Source: a bacterium
Lineage (GTDB): Bacteria > Elusimicrobiota > Elusimicrobia > Elusimicrobiales > UBA9959
Direction: 5' to 3'
DNA length: 64,000 nucleotides
Assembly (NCBI GenBank): GCA_021811315.1
Contig: JAJZPF010000004.1
Coordinates: 61,711 to 125,710 of the forward strand
Under the pieces are notes generated by a model. The model saw only the letters and a list, made by a program, of their open reading frames with translations, ran no database searches and had not been told where the DNA came from. Positions 10,001 to 18,947 of this stretch are shown piece by piece (within the stretch, counting starts at the first letter, position 1; each line of letters starts with the position of its first letter). A program made the position numbers and the translations under genes.

Positions 10001-13000
10001 AGCCCGCCTCATTAGACGCGGGGTCAGCAATATAGGACAGGTTCGGCGCGGTGGTGTCTATACTTATAGTTAAAGCCGCTGTTGAAGACCAACCAGCATA
10101 GTCCGAGCAGTAACCTGTTATGGTCCGGCTTGAGCCCTCGGCATCAACTATCTTTTCAGGCGCGCAGTAGGCCAGACCGGATATAGTATCTGTTCCACTG
10201 AAGACAACCGCCACCGCTGTGTTGTTCCAGCCGTAATTATTAGCAACAGGCCCGGGAACAGCTCCGACCAGGGGAGCGTTAACGTCCAGTTTAAAAGCCA
10301 GCTCTTTTTCTATTTCCTTATTCCCGGCCCTGTCAGCGGAATAATACTTCAGCAGATGCTCTCCCTCGCCGCCGACGGAAAAGGACGAGGAATAAAGAGC
10401 GAAGGAAGAGCCGTCAACAGAATAATACAAACCCGCGGCCCCGCTTAAGCTGTCTGTGGAGATAAGAGTTATCACAGCTGGAGACAATAACCAGCCATTC
10501 AGTCCATGCTCCGCAGTTATTTCTGCGTTTGAAGAAGGCGCGGTGGTATCTATATTGACATTGAAAGAAACCGTAGAGGTCCAACCCGCATAGTCCGCGC
10601 AATAGCCGGAGACGGGAATCCCAATACCCTCGCCGGTGATCGTGAACGAGGAACTGCAATACTCGATACCGGAGACCGTATCGGTTCCTGTAAACACAAC
10701 ATCCACCGGTTTATTATTCCAACCCTCCTCATTTGCGGCGGGTTGATGAAAATAGCTGACAAGGGGCGTAGAAATATCTATCCCGAAGCCAGACGAGCGA
10801 ACACTTTCACTATTGAGAACATTATCCAAGGAATAAGTTTTAATGGTATGCGTCCCTTCCGATAAAACTGAGAAAGAGGAAACATAATTGGTAAAGCTGG
10901 ATTCATCCAGACTGTAAAACACGGCCCGAATTCCCGAACTATCATCCAAAGCACCTATTGCCACATCGACGGTGGGAACATACCACCCGCTCCGGCCCGT
11001 TTTTCCAGATAGTGAAAGTGTGCTGACCGGAGCGGTTGTGTCTACATATACCGATACAAAATTTTCGCCGCCGCTATTATCAACATTATCCGTGGCGTAA
11101 TAACTTATAGCGTATACGTCACCGGAAGAGAAAACTATCTCTACCGTTCCAGAGGACACGCTATAGGTACTGCCATTAACTCCATAAGACAGCTCTTTCA
11201 CACCTGAAGCGATATCCGAGGATACAAGCGTAATAGTAGACCCTATCGCGGCATATAAGACACCGCCGGAGATAAAAGATGAGCCCGCAACAGTATACTT
11301 GGATGATGGCGCAAGCCCATCGACAAAAACGGCCGCAGCTTTTACGGCCTCAATATTCCCGGCATTATCACGGCTGCGGAATTCCACCTTATGCGGGCCG
11401 GTGGAAAGGCTAAATGGCGCTGAGTAAAGCGCGAAAGACGCTGTTGTTGCGGCGTCCACGCGGAACTCCGTGAATGCGACTCCGGAGAAAGTGTCGCGTA
11501 CCACTGGGTCAAAAGCGCTCAGGTTTATACTGGACCGGGCATTAACATATAATCCACCACCAACTACTGTCCACGAATCGCCGTTGATAGTAAATTCCGT
11601 AACCGGCGCCGCCCAGTCCCTAACACCCGCGAATATCCCAAACAACGACGCTATCTGAGTTATCGGCACAGTAATTTTATTATTCACCGCATCCGAAACC
11701 TGCCCATCCAGTTTAACCCACCCCGTTCCTGAAAAATATTCGTAAACAGCCAGTTCAGCCTCTGGTATCCCAAGGGCAGTGACAGCCATAGATGAGTAAT
11801 AGAAATTTAGCGTTGCGGGAGGATCATAGTAACCCTCAGGGCCGATATTATATATGCCACTCAATGAAATCAAATCCTGTGCTGTAGCGGAGGCTATGGC
11901 TATACGGACCCCATCGGCCTGGCCGTCCGCAGGAGACACGCTCATTTGAGACATGGATTTTAAGCCTATTTCCGGATTACCGCCGATCAAAACATCACTT
12001 CTTGAGTAGATTTTCTGAGCCGCCAGAGTCGTTACATCTCCAAGATAGCGCGGCTCCGTTTCCATGCCGGCAAAATTCCTCGCCTTCACTCTGGCATAAT
12101 ACGTTGTCTCCGGAGTAAGGCCGGGAATTGTATGGCTGGAATCCCCGGTCCAGGGTGTCCTGAACCCTATTTCGGAAAAAGACGGGGCCGTGGACAATTC
12201 AACCTGGTAACTAGTCCCGGCCGGATTCACCGCATCAAGCCACCTCACAATAATTGAGTCCTTCTCAACATCAGCAAAGGGATAAGCCCTAAAGCCTAAA
12301 ACCCGTTTATGACTACTCCCGTCAGCCACCCATATGCGCTTATCGGCGCCCGGAGCCGCGTTATTGGGATAAGAGAGCCGGTTTGCCGAAACTGCGGTTT
12401 CCCGTGTATAGAGGTCCTTCTGACCTAAAACCATGGAGGCGTTCATTGCTGTCGAAAAGGGCTCTTTATAGATCAACACCCGATGGTTATTCGCGTCACT
12501 CACATATAGATTACCTGCGGAGTCGAAATCAACGCTGCGCGGAACACACATAACATTTGGCGCCCCGTTGCTGCACCAGTATGAAGCGAAGTCCCATTGG
12601 CCGATGACAACGGAGGCGTTCATACCGGCCCGGAAGGGAGGAATATATTTTAAGATCCGACTAGTATTACCGTCCGCCACCCACAGATTCCCTACTCCAT
12701 CAAAAGCCAGGTCCAAAGGGTCGTTCAGACTGTATTCTGTCGGAGGCATGACAGAGTAGCCAATAGAAAATTCGGCGGTCATTCCGCTGTAAAACGGCGG
12801 GGAAAACTGTATAACCCGGTCATTACTCTGATCCGCGACCCAAAGGTTTCCGGTTCCGTCAAATTTCAGCGCGGCGGGAGACCCGAGACTATTCAATCCG
12901 TTTGCAAACGACGAGGAGGCAAAATCCGGCTGCCCGATCACCAAATCCGCAGCCATACCACTTGAAAACGGCGGGTTAAACATTAAAACTCTATTATTGG

Positions 13001-16000
13001 ACGAATCTGAAACCCATAACCTGCCCTCGCCATCAAAGGCCGCCCCTCTGGGAGAATTCAACCCGTTTCTACCTGTTCCACAAACCCCCGAAGTAAAATC
13101 AGGCTGGCCTATCACAAGAGCCGCATTCATCCCCGCTGAGAAAGGCGGCTCAAACATTAAGATCCGGCAATTGCTCTCGTCCACTACCCATAAATTGCCA
13201 CCGGCATCCATAACACTATCCTTGGCCGACGCAATTCCACTTTGGGAGCGTCCCCATACAGCGGAAATAAAATTCGCCTGCCCTATTACAAAATCAGCGC
13301 TTTGCCCGTTCAACAGCAACGGAGGGAAGGCCGGAACAGCCGCATTAGTAACCGCCGCAACCATCTGAGAATCGGCGGAACCACTTTCATTCAAAGCCCG
13401 GACAAAACACATGTATGTGGTATTAGGCAACAAACCTATTTGAAGGTACCAGCTTGTCCCCTCAGCCAACATACCTGACAACGCGCCTCCGCTGGCGCTA
13501 AAAACCTGATACTTGGCGGGTTGCGGGTCAATTTGCCAGTTCCAGATAATCGAAACCGAAGATACCACCACCCCTGCCACACCCGTAACCGGTAAAGGGG
13601 CGGTTTGTATATAGCCTAAATTGAGATACACGGTCTCAACGGCGTCCAGGTTTTTTGCCCGGACTCTCGCATAATATTTTGCGCCCCCGGCAAGACCGGT
13701 GAATGTGTGGGTAAAACCGTTAATATCCCCGCTCGCAGTTATGGCTGAACTAAAATCGGCCAAGAGGGATATTTCGGCCTGATAAATAGTCTGAGGTGGG
13801 TTGAATGAACTATCCCATTGGAGGGTGAAGGAAGAATTACCGATAGAACTAAAAGTCTGATTTTTCCCCGGGTTAAACAGCAGAATCCTGTTGTTGGTGC
13901 TGTCTGAAACCCACATTCTGCCGTGCGGGTCGGTATAGACAAATCCTTTAACCTCCACATCCCAAAACCACCCGCCAAGTTTAGCGGGGCTGGCGCCTGC
14001 CGCGCGGGAATTAAAATCAGGCTGGCCGATCACCAGTGCGGCGTCCATCCCGTTTGAGAAAGGCGGTTTAAACTGCACAACACGGCTATTACCAGCGTCC
14101 GCTATATACATATTACCCATGTTGTCAAAATCAGCGGCGGTCGGCCGGGACAACCTGTTTTTTACCGGCTGTGTCAAACCACTCATATCGTTATTGGTAG
14201 TAAAGTGAGGCTGTCCCACCACCTGGGAAGCATCTTTTCCATTGGTAAAAGGCTGCTCAAATTCCAGCACCCTGTCATTAAATAAATCCGTGACCCAGAG
14301 TTTACCCTCCCGGTCAATGGTAACGGCCGTGGGAGTGTCGAAGCTGTGATTATTGGGGGGCCAGGATGCACCATCGTAAGAGGCGAAGTTTCCCTGCCCC
14401 AAAACAAGATTGGCTTCCATTCCGTTGGTAAGCGGCGGCGAGAAACGCAGCACACGATTACAACCACCATCCGAAAGCCATAAATTCCCAGCCGCATCAC
14501 ACGCAGCGCTAAGATATTGACCGCAAATACGTTTAGCGGACACTGCGCCGCCATAGCCTGAGTAAAAATTAGCACCGCCTATTACCAAATCGGCGCTCAT
14601 GCCATTAAGAAACGGCGGAGAGAAGCGCAACGCCCTGTTAAAACCGTCGTCAGTTACCCACATCCTGCCGTTGTTATCAAACGCTATTGATTGAGGACTC
14701 TTTAGGGTATAAGCAGCCATATACGCCGGGGGCAGGCTCAAATACAAATCCGTCTGACCTATAACCAAATCGGCGCTCATGCCGTCGCTAAACGGTGGAG
14801 AAAATCTCAGTATCCTGCTGTTATATTTATCTACAACCCAGAGATTCCCGGATGTGTCAAGCGCAATCCCCCGCGGTCCCGATAGGCGATTTGGACCTGC
14901 TCCCGACGAATTGGAATAGAACCCCGGCTGCCCGATAACCACAGAGGCATTCTGTCCGCTTAGAAAACTTTCCGCAGCTAGGGGGACATTAGCCAGCGTA
15001 GCCGCCGCGGAAAAACCGCTTTCGAAAGCGCCATTGGGCGTGTACGCCACAAGCCGGTTAGAATAAACCGTATTTGGCATAAGGTCTGCCTGTGAATAAC
15101 TGGTGGCAGCACCCGTAAGGAGTCCTGATAAAGCGCCGCCAGTTGAAGAAAATACCTGGTAACCTGTCGCGCTTTCAACCAAATCCCATTGCCAGAGAAC
15201 AGAAAAAACAGATTTGACTGCGGGATATAAGTTAACTCTCATGGCCCTTCCGACGCTAATCGTGACGCTCTTCCCCGTCGCCCTATTCCCCACCTTATCC
15301 ACCGCGCCGTAATAAATCACGTGCTCGCCCTCTGGCAGCGTAAAAGGCCCGGGGTAATTTGGGTTCTCGCAGGAGCCCAGGCCGTTAATGCCGCCCAGGC
15401 CCTCGGCGTAGTCGCATTCCTCCTGTGTGATGTCTATCAGCAGGTATGTTGCGGCGATATCCGAAGCCACGCCGTTTGAAAGGACATCCTGCGCCGTAAT
15501 AGTTACGCTGTCCGCCGCTGTAATATAGCCGGTCGCGCCGGCCGCCAGCACCGCGCCGCCGGCCGAGATATTCGTCTCAGGCGGTGTCCCATCCACATAC
15601 ACGCCCGTTGAAATGCTCCCTCCGTAATTGCCCAGCTTATCCACGCTCTGGGCATAGACCGTATAAGAGCCTTCGCTTAAAGTAAACGCTTCGGAGTAAA
15701 CGGAATTCGCGCAGGACCCTTTTGGCGCGTTTGTATCCGATTGGACCGTAAAACATCCTGGCGTAGGCGCCGTATCTATCAGGTAGTATGTGGTGGCCAC
15801 TCCGGCCACGGCGTAACTATTTGAGGACAGATCAACGGCGCTAAGCCGCAAAGGCGCGGAGGTGCTTATATGTACGGTCCCCTGCGGAAGCAAAAGATTT
15901 GTAACCGGGCCTTGCTTGTCGAACATGCCCAAGGGGGCGATCAACGTGAACAGGGAGGTATCGTAGGTCACCCCTTTTATAGAGTTCTCATCGAAGCCGG

Positions 16001-18947
16001 TGGTGATATCGTAGGGAACGCCGTTATGGTATTTCATTAGTCTTACAAGACTTTTATCCCCGTCGCTCATGGTGCTAGGAAGGCCGTAAGCTTTTATGCT
16101 GAGCTGGCTATAGCGCAGGCCGATGGTTTCTATCTGCCAGCCTCTTGGTAAATCCGGTGGATAGTTGACAAAGCCGTCTGGCGCCCGCGGCGGGGCGGCT
16201 TCGGTGACATTCACTGCGGGCGGGGCCCAGGTATCCCACTCGGCGTTCTCGAAAGTGAAATCGGCCATAACCGACTTCATGGTGAGATTAAACCGGGAAG
16301 GAGAATCGCTGTACCTGCTTACGGCGACGGCCGGACCGAGAATAGAAGCGAGAACCGTCGTTCCTTTTAGGGCGACGCTGCAGGCATCAACGCAAGTTGT
16401 CACGCCATTGTTAGTGGTGCAGTTTTGGGTTACATTAATTTTCACATCCCCGTGTATATATTTATTCGGCACAGCAACGGTGACCATGGCGGTAGTGGCC
16501 TCTGTAAGCGCCGTAGTTATGTTTCCACCCGCTATCTCATAGTTTACCGGGATCGCAAATCCGTTCCGGCTTGACGTCACTGAAATGTTACACGGCGCGC
16601 CCTCTGCCTGTACTTCGGTCACATAGTGAACCACCGCATTAGGCATGTTGGGCCCGATACCCCCGGTTGCGCTTCGGCTAAACTGTATCCGGGGCTGCGG
16701 CGAACTTGTATTTTGCGCCCTGTCCTGCGCCGTGAGGACATAAAATCCGTCGCCGCTCAAACTCAACCCGGAAAAATTGTAATTCACTGGTTCCGTGGCC
16801 CCATAGACAAGGCTGAAACCCGCGTCGGGGGTATTTACCCTGCTAAGGCGCAGATAATCCATGCCGCTGCCGGTATCGACCACTACGCCGTAAATAGAAT
16901 AGGTGGCAAAGTCCGCCGCCATTGAAACGCTGCTCACTTCAAGCCTGGGCGTCACCGGGTCTATCCTGAAATACATCGTGGTGCTTCTGCCCAGATTATC
17001 GGTGATAACCTGTACGTATTTGCCGTCGGGCATTCCGATAACTGATTCAACGGCATAGGCGCGTTTAGGCGCCGAGAGCGCGTCATTTGGATAGAAGAGC
17101 TCACCGGAAAGATTGTTTTTATAAATCCTCAGACTTTTAAGACCGGAGCCAAGGTCCGCGTACCTGAAAGTTACAGTATTGAAATTTATATTGTACGGCT
17201 CGGCCTCGGTGCCGCAGCGCTCCGGGGTATCGCCGATGCACGATCCGGCGGCTATCCCCTGCCGGTCCTTCCAGGAAATCTCGGGCGGGGCCGCGTCTAT
17301 GCGCAGCGGGTGGAACCTGTCCTCCCCGCCGGCGCCTCGCATGAGCCCGCCGTCATCCCTGACCAGCTCGTGCAGGGGGTCGATGGTGCGCTCACGGCCG
17401 GAACTGCCGTCGCCCCCCCTTTTGCCGGGGTCAAGCGCCAGGGCATCGTTCCGGCCCAGGTCCTTGCCGAATATTATAAACGGGCGCAGCTCGTCGCGCT
17501 GTGCACCTGGCTGGACCAGAAAATTGCCGTTATAAACCGTCTTCTTTAGCGCGGGAATATCGGTTGCAATGGGATAATACCTAGGGCCTGTAGGGCCTAT
17601 CTGCATCCAGGAGAAATCCACGAACTCGCTGAAAGTGATCGTAGCGGCATACTCGATCCCAGGGAGCAAAGGCTCGTCGATCACAGGCCAAGTGGATACG
17701 AGAAGGTTGTTCTCCAACGTCCAGCCGCGGCTGTATTTTACGTTCCCAAGTAAATCCTTCACTACGACGGACTCAACATAGGGACGGAAATTGTCAAGAA
17801 TTTTCAAAGAATCGGTGCTCACCATATGCCCGGTTATGTCCATGGCGCCCATTTGTATCATATACCTGCCATCGGGATATTTTGCCATGCTGTTAAGCGG
17901 AGCAGACTGAAACACGGCGGCAGGCACATTAAGCGCGCGCGTGTCCCATTTGTATTTAAAAAAATCGAGGCTTACGACGTTCTTGGCTGGATACACGCCT
18001 TCTTCTGAGGCGGAGGCTATTGGCACCATCGAGCTTATATGGATTTTGCCGGCCGGCGCCCAGGTCGATTTAATAGACCCGCTTGTAGTCGCCGGCTCGT
18101 ATGCCCAGCCGTTCAGCGTAGTGGTAGAAATATCGCCTTCCATCCCATAGGATATTTCCACCTTATCAAGGTCTTTATCCTGGGTCACATCCACCCCGGC
18201 TTGCAGTATAAGCGACTGGAATGTGTTAAAAATTATGTCGTCGTAAAAATCTGAGGCCTGCCCATCCAGGCCGATTCGTTTGAACTTAGGCCACAAGACC
18301 GCCACCGGAGTATTACTATCACTATGCAGCACATATTTAAGTGGGTTCTCTGCTCCTCCCTTGTAATCTAAATGAAGGTGATTCGCCATATCAGTTGCAC
18401 TGAGGTGAGCCCTTGAGACGAACACCCACTCACCTTGGGACACTATACTGCTAACAGCGACTTCGATGCCCGTTGATGGATCGTAAAAAGGGTAATTGAC
18501 ATTAAATTTATACGTAGACAAAGCTTTCTCAGGATATCCTGCGTTATTGCGAAAAACGATAACATTTTCCTTCACCGCGTGATTCGTGTCATATGGATTA
18601 GGACTATCTTTGACATATGCCTGCAAAATCGCAGTATCTACAGCCATATGAGTATAGTTCCAATCTCCAATTTTAATCGTGGCTATATCGCTATTCAAAT
18701 TCTTTATACTTGTTACCGCACCGCCCTCCACCGCATAAGCTTTTGAACCTGTTCGTATATCATAATCAAGACCTATATGCGGATTGCTCCCTTTTCCTTC
18801 AATATACCGCGGCCCGTAATCACATGTCAGCGGTGTAAATATGGATATGCTTCCCGTTCCCGGGTCGGGCAGTGTAGGCTCGCCGAAGGTAGGGAGAGTC
18901 TGCGCCCAAAAGATAAAGCTCAAAAATGAAAATTTAAAAATTTTCAT
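4026..18947 (-). CDS. Giant secreted protein: M23 peptidase, NHL, FN3 and Ig-like repeats, type IX-like sorting domain (cassette 1)
   Basis: 4,973 residues. Signal peptide 1-22. The M23 (LytM-type) domain at ~40-200 has H57 and D61 (HIGLD), H100 (YTH) and H190/H192 (HLH), the complete zinc and catalytic set. Residues ~200-653 form a module shared with cassettes 2-4. Beyond that only this copy continues: Ig-like domains, an NHL-type propeller (~1330-1695), FN3, a second NHL block (~1873-2220), about 20 Ig-like repeats of the OmpL47 type (~2440-4400, pattern SGV..Y.VDGG...Y..F.L..EG.H), a third NHL propeller with acidic-basic insertions (~4470-4850), and a C-terminal sorting domain (~4870-4973: VYVFPNPAKG ... 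GVYLYYIEA). It starts in a 4-nt ATGA overlap with the lipoprotein gene, with an AAAGGAG ribosome site. A likely cell-surface adhesin or wall-degrading protein; the peptidase substrate is unknown. Confidence 0.9.
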   Translation of the reverse strand: MKIFKFSFLSFIFWAQTLPTFGEPTLPDPGTGSISIFTPLTCDYGPRYIEGKGSNPHIGLDYDIRTGSKAYAVEGGAVTSIKNLNSDIATIKIGDWNYTHMAVDTAILQAYVKDSPNPYDTNHAVKENVIVFRNNAGYPEKALSTYKFNVNYPFYDPSTGIEVAVSSIVSQGEWVFVSRAHLSATDMANHLHLDYKGGAENPLKYVLHSDSNTPVAVLWPKFKRIGLDGQASDFYDDIIFNTFQSLILQAGVDVTQDKDLDKVEISYGMEGDISTTTLNGWAYEPATTSGSIKSTWAPAGKIHISSMVPIASASEEGVYPAKNVVSLDFFKYKWDTRALNVPAAVFQSAPLNSMAKYPDGRYMIQMGAMDITGHMVSTDSLKILDNFRPYVESVVVKDLLGNVKYSRGWTLENNLLVSTWPVIDEPLLPGIEYAATITFSEFVDFSWMQIGPTGPRYYPIATDIPALKKTVYNGNFLVQPGAQRDELRPFIIFGKDLGRNDALALDPGKRGGDGSSGRERTIDPLHELVRDDGGLMRGAGGEDRFHPLRIDAAPPEISWKDRQGIAAGSCIGDTPERCGTEAEPYNINFNTVTFRYADLGSGLKSLRIYKNNLSGELFYPNDALSAPKRAYAVESVIGMPDGKYVQVITDNLGRSTTMYFRIDPVTPRLEVSSVSMAADFATYSIYGVVVDTGSGMDYLRLSRVNTPDAGFSLVYGATEPVNYNFSGLSLSGDGFYVLTAQDRAQNTSSPQPRIQFSRSATGGIGPNMPNAVVHYVTEVQAEGAPCNISVTSSRNGFAIPVNYEIAGGNITTALTEATTAMVTVAVPNKYIHGDVKINVTQNCTTNNGVTTCVDACSVALKGTTVLASILGPAVAVSRYSDSPSRFNLTMKSVMADFTFENAEWDTWAPPAVNVTEAAPPRAPDGFVNYPPDLPRGWQIETIGLRYSQLSIKAYGLPSTMSDGDKSLVRLMKYHNGVPYDITTGFDENSIKGVTYDTSLFTLIAPLGMFDKQGPVTNLLLPQGTVHISTSAPLRLSAVDLSSNSYAVAGVATTYYLIDTAPTPGCFTVQSDTNAPKGSCANSVYSEAFTLSEGSYTVYAQSVDKLGNYGGSISTGVYVDGTPPETNISAGGAVLAAGATGYITAADSVTITAQDVLSNGVASDIAATYLLIDITQEECDYAEGLGGINGLGSCENPNYPGPFTLPEGEHVIYYGAVDKVGNRATGKSVTISVGRAMRVNLYPAVKSVFSVLWQWDLVESATGYQVFSSTGGALSGLLTGAATSYSQADLMPNTVYSNRLVAYTPNGAFESGFSAAATLANVPLAAESFLSGQNASVVIGQPGFYSNSSGAGPNRLSGPRGIALDTSGNLWVVDKYNSRILRFSPPFSDGMSADLVIGQTDLYLSLPPAYMAAYTLKSPQSIAFDNNGRMWVTDDGFNRALRFSPPFLNGMSADLVIGGANFYSGYGGAVSAKRICGQYLSAACDAAGNLWLSDGGCNRVLRFSPPLTNGMEANLVLGQGNFASYDGASWPPNNHSFDTPTAVTIDREGKLWVTDLFNDRVLEFEQPFTNGKDASQVVGQPHFTTNNDMSGLTQPVKNRLSRPTAADFDNMGNMYIADAGNSRVVQFKPPFSNGMDAALVIGQPDFNSRAAGASPAKLGGWFWDVEVKGFVYTDPHGRMWVSDSTNNRILLFNPGKNQTFSSIGNSSFTLQWDSSFNPPQTIYQAEISLLADFSSAITASGDINGFTHTFTGLAGGAKYYARVRAKNLDAVETVYLNLGYIQTAPLPVTGVAGVVVSSVSIIWNWQIDPQPAKYQVFSASGGALSGMLAEGTSWYLQIGLLPNTTYMCFVRALNESGSADSQMVAAVTNAAVPAFPPLLLNGQSADFVIGQANFISAVWGRSQSGIASAKDSVMDAGGNLWVVDESNCRILMFEPPFSAGMNAALVIGQPDFTSGVCGTGRNGLNSPRGAAFDGEGRLWVSDSSNNRVLMFNPPFSSGMAADLVIGQPDFASSSFANGLNSLGSPAALKFDGTGNLWVADQSNDRVIQFSPPFYSGMTAEFSIGYSVMPPTEYSLNDPLDLAFDGVGNLWVADGNTSRILKYIPPFRAGMNASVVIGQWDFASYWCSNGAPNVMCVPRSVDFDSAGNLYVSDANNHRVLIYKEPFSTAMNASMVLGQKDLYTRETAVSANRLSYPNNAAPGADKRIWVADGSSHKRVLGFRAYPFADVEKDSIIVRWLDAVNPAGTSYQVELSTAPSFSEIGFRTPWTGDSSHTIPGLTPETTYYARVKARNFAGMETEPRYLGDVTTLAAQKIYSRSDVLIGGNPEIGLKSMSQMSVSPADGQADGVRIAIASATAQDLISLSGIYNIGPEGYYDPPATLNFYYSSMAVTALGIPEAELAVYEYFSGTGWVKLDGQVSDAVNNKITVPITQIASLFGIFAGVRDWAAPVTEFTINGDSWTVVGGGLYVNARSSINLSAFDPVVRDTFSGVAFTEFRVDAATTASFALYSAPFSLSTGPHKVEFRSRDNAGNIEAVKAAAVFVDGLAPSSKYTVAGSSFISGGVLYAAIGSTITLVSSDIASGVKELSYGVNGSTYSVSSGTVEIVFSSGDVYAISYYATDNVDNSGGENFVSVYVDTTAPVSTLSLSGKTGRSGWYVPTVDVAIGALDDSSGIRAVFYSLDESSFTNYVSSFSVLSEGTHTIKTYSLDNVLNSESVRSSGFGIDISTPLVSYFHQPAANEEGWNNKPVDVVFTGTDTVSGIEYCSSSFTITGEGIGIPVSGYCADYAGWTSTVSFNVNIDTTAPSSNAEITAEHGLNGWLLSPAVITLISTDSLSGAAGLYYSVDGSSFALYSSSFSVGGEGEHLLKYYSADRAGNKEIEKELAFKLDVNAPLVGAVPGPVANNYGWNNTAVAVVFSGTDTISGLAYCAPEKIVDAEGSSRTITGYCSDYAGWSSTAALTISIDTTAPNLSYIADPASNEAGWNNSDVALKFTCADRLSGVKSCPADILLTGEGVNISTSGMVYDYAGNSKGILAAGVNIDKTAPLSTAAVSGIYRNGWYSSPITVVLASTDPASGIKGLLYSLDGAAYTAYMQPIVVSSEGNHNFSFYAEDMAGNKEPAKVIDFAIDTTAPMMDHLLDPPPNAGGWNSGSVNVVFRGSDTSSGVEECSSMTVAGEGKDQKAIGWCRDLAGNIAYSTATMNIDQTSPTITISSPAAGQIFVATRGNIYFGFGVQDNLDPAPVFGAFLVQTGDRGSPRGNRPAVIAVANGQSIEPLDIDDGIWRLTVSATDFADNTDTLSGGTFEVVHDVLAPRTALSTTGDKYQGAGPAPYVTARTTFTLSSIDDLVSAMDNSGLGVKKQSLSVGVDGIGSIRGLSFENASPRQGAIFASTFRLDQEADGIYGLSYNSGDVLGNIEKIIISTFIVDNTAPQTAFNRVSGPAYLNYVSTWTLFELAPIDPGAFASGVKETAYSINAAVVSTAPLKFTLPAADGGYLIKYRSKDNLENLEVEKSSSVFIDATPPVTSFNISEPLYLKDGARYITPASALTFAAADPLSNEVAAGVERIETAVDSGPWIKYTQALKFTEGRHTIKYRAIDNVGNVEAEHVLEVQCDNTAPASKWSVSSGDWIERGSKFYFNSLGRIALESADPLVNNVASGLENIYYGIDAAPAAKYTSLFGLAEGVRILNYKAIDNVGNTEVVKSTVIYVDATKPFTELTVSGDQYKNDRQYISRRTDILIAAADPVVNEVSVGVKATKYAVDSGGFSDYSQFKLSSEGKRLVSYYSADYVNNIETVKTAELWVDATAPSSALNIIGGRQYSGTEPGIFYASLATEYGFAAWDPVVAGGAAGVKKIEYADNGGALKIYAQPISLGEGKHTITYRSTDLVENIEVFKSTQIYVDNTAPVTAFNISEPLYIKDGVRYITPASGLTFTAADPLASEVASGVKLIETAIDSGPWLKYTQPLKFTEGRHSIKYRAIDNVGNVEAEHILEVQSDATAPVSRWLASGDRIEKGGKFYLNALGSIAFESADPVISAVASGVEGIYYGIDAVAKNKYSAPFGLAEGIRTVNFSAKDNVSNTEITKSTAVYVDGTKPQTELSLSGDQSHTDKQYISQRTDIVITAADPVVNEVFVGVKETKYTVDGGAFGDYSRFKLNTEGKRIVSFYSIDYVNNTEAVKAAELWVDNTAPATVLSISGVRYSAPGEEKIYLTKDSGIVLTPADPLSNDTASGVMLTKYRVDSGNWQVYLGSFTIAAEGLHTLEYYSLDRVRNAEPAHTLKLAVDNTPPASKLTTGRPKYELAGYTLVSAKTSLTLEAADPLSGGVASGLNAIYYSIGASPSVPYLTPFALTSRGMNIMRYWSVDNVQNAEPPSTASYELDDEPPVLKFDCPGESFKEICSIYNSTFTVYGTVSDKYMNSWRLEYAPGADAQGGYLPISSGSVNITTNAIGLFDPAGLDGAYTIRLSAVDLVENAAVKQVNIRIGKPSVQLSLGGRGGMFKEPEGAVVDGQGWIFVADTGNDRVAVYTSTGGFVRYYGAEEHAGKEKDDIPVALRLNEPAGLAVDKEGAVYVADTGNKRVVKLSPDGEIRLVIGGEEKRGHKTGGRGEDEDGGKNDLFHSPRGLALDAIGNIYVTDAKAGSIQKFGRDGKPLMRIVLPPVDEREKDEEGEKEEDENDPALAEPAGIAVDEAGSIYVADTKGGRLFKYGPAGGLLSVITGKAFKKPYGIAASPDGECVIVTDAGTGFIHKLDRKGRITLSFGREHPEDKEKHKDGISGPDDERHGSKTGKSGKEAEEEDRNDPLSTVFKKPGLAAFGPGGELYTSDRETGRIVKLGMPVAAPIVSPAGSIKGTFGKSAFARVSASVSALTGPDPAFRLGEVYVFPNPAKGADAPTFHIETGIADSVKITIYTVSGRTAHEYTLTGLPAELDDGNGLSYAYEYTWRGHIPTGVYLYYIEAQKAGQKLKKTGKFAVVR
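7192..8341. repeat. 383-codon in-gene super-repeat of the giant protein
   Basis: A block of four Ig-like domains beginning at EPLYLKDGARYITPAS is followed by a second, closely similar block beginning EPLYIKDGVRYITPAS. Equivalent points at 8341 and 7192 are 1149 bp apart, exactly 383 codons. Order and linker sequences are kept (IERGSKFYFNSLG / IEKGGKFYLNALG, YISRRTDI / YISQRTDI), which points to segmental duplication in frame. Confidence 0.75.

Noticed and set aside
5800..11580. CRISPR-like periodic repeats.
   Set aside because: The periodicity is that of protein domains (about 85-110 codons), in frame and degenerate, with no short identical repeats and spacers.
4597..18254. Many plus-strand frames of 60-290 codons opposite the giant gene.
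   Set aside because: They are antisense shadows of the repeat-rich minus-strand gene, without domains or ribosome sites.
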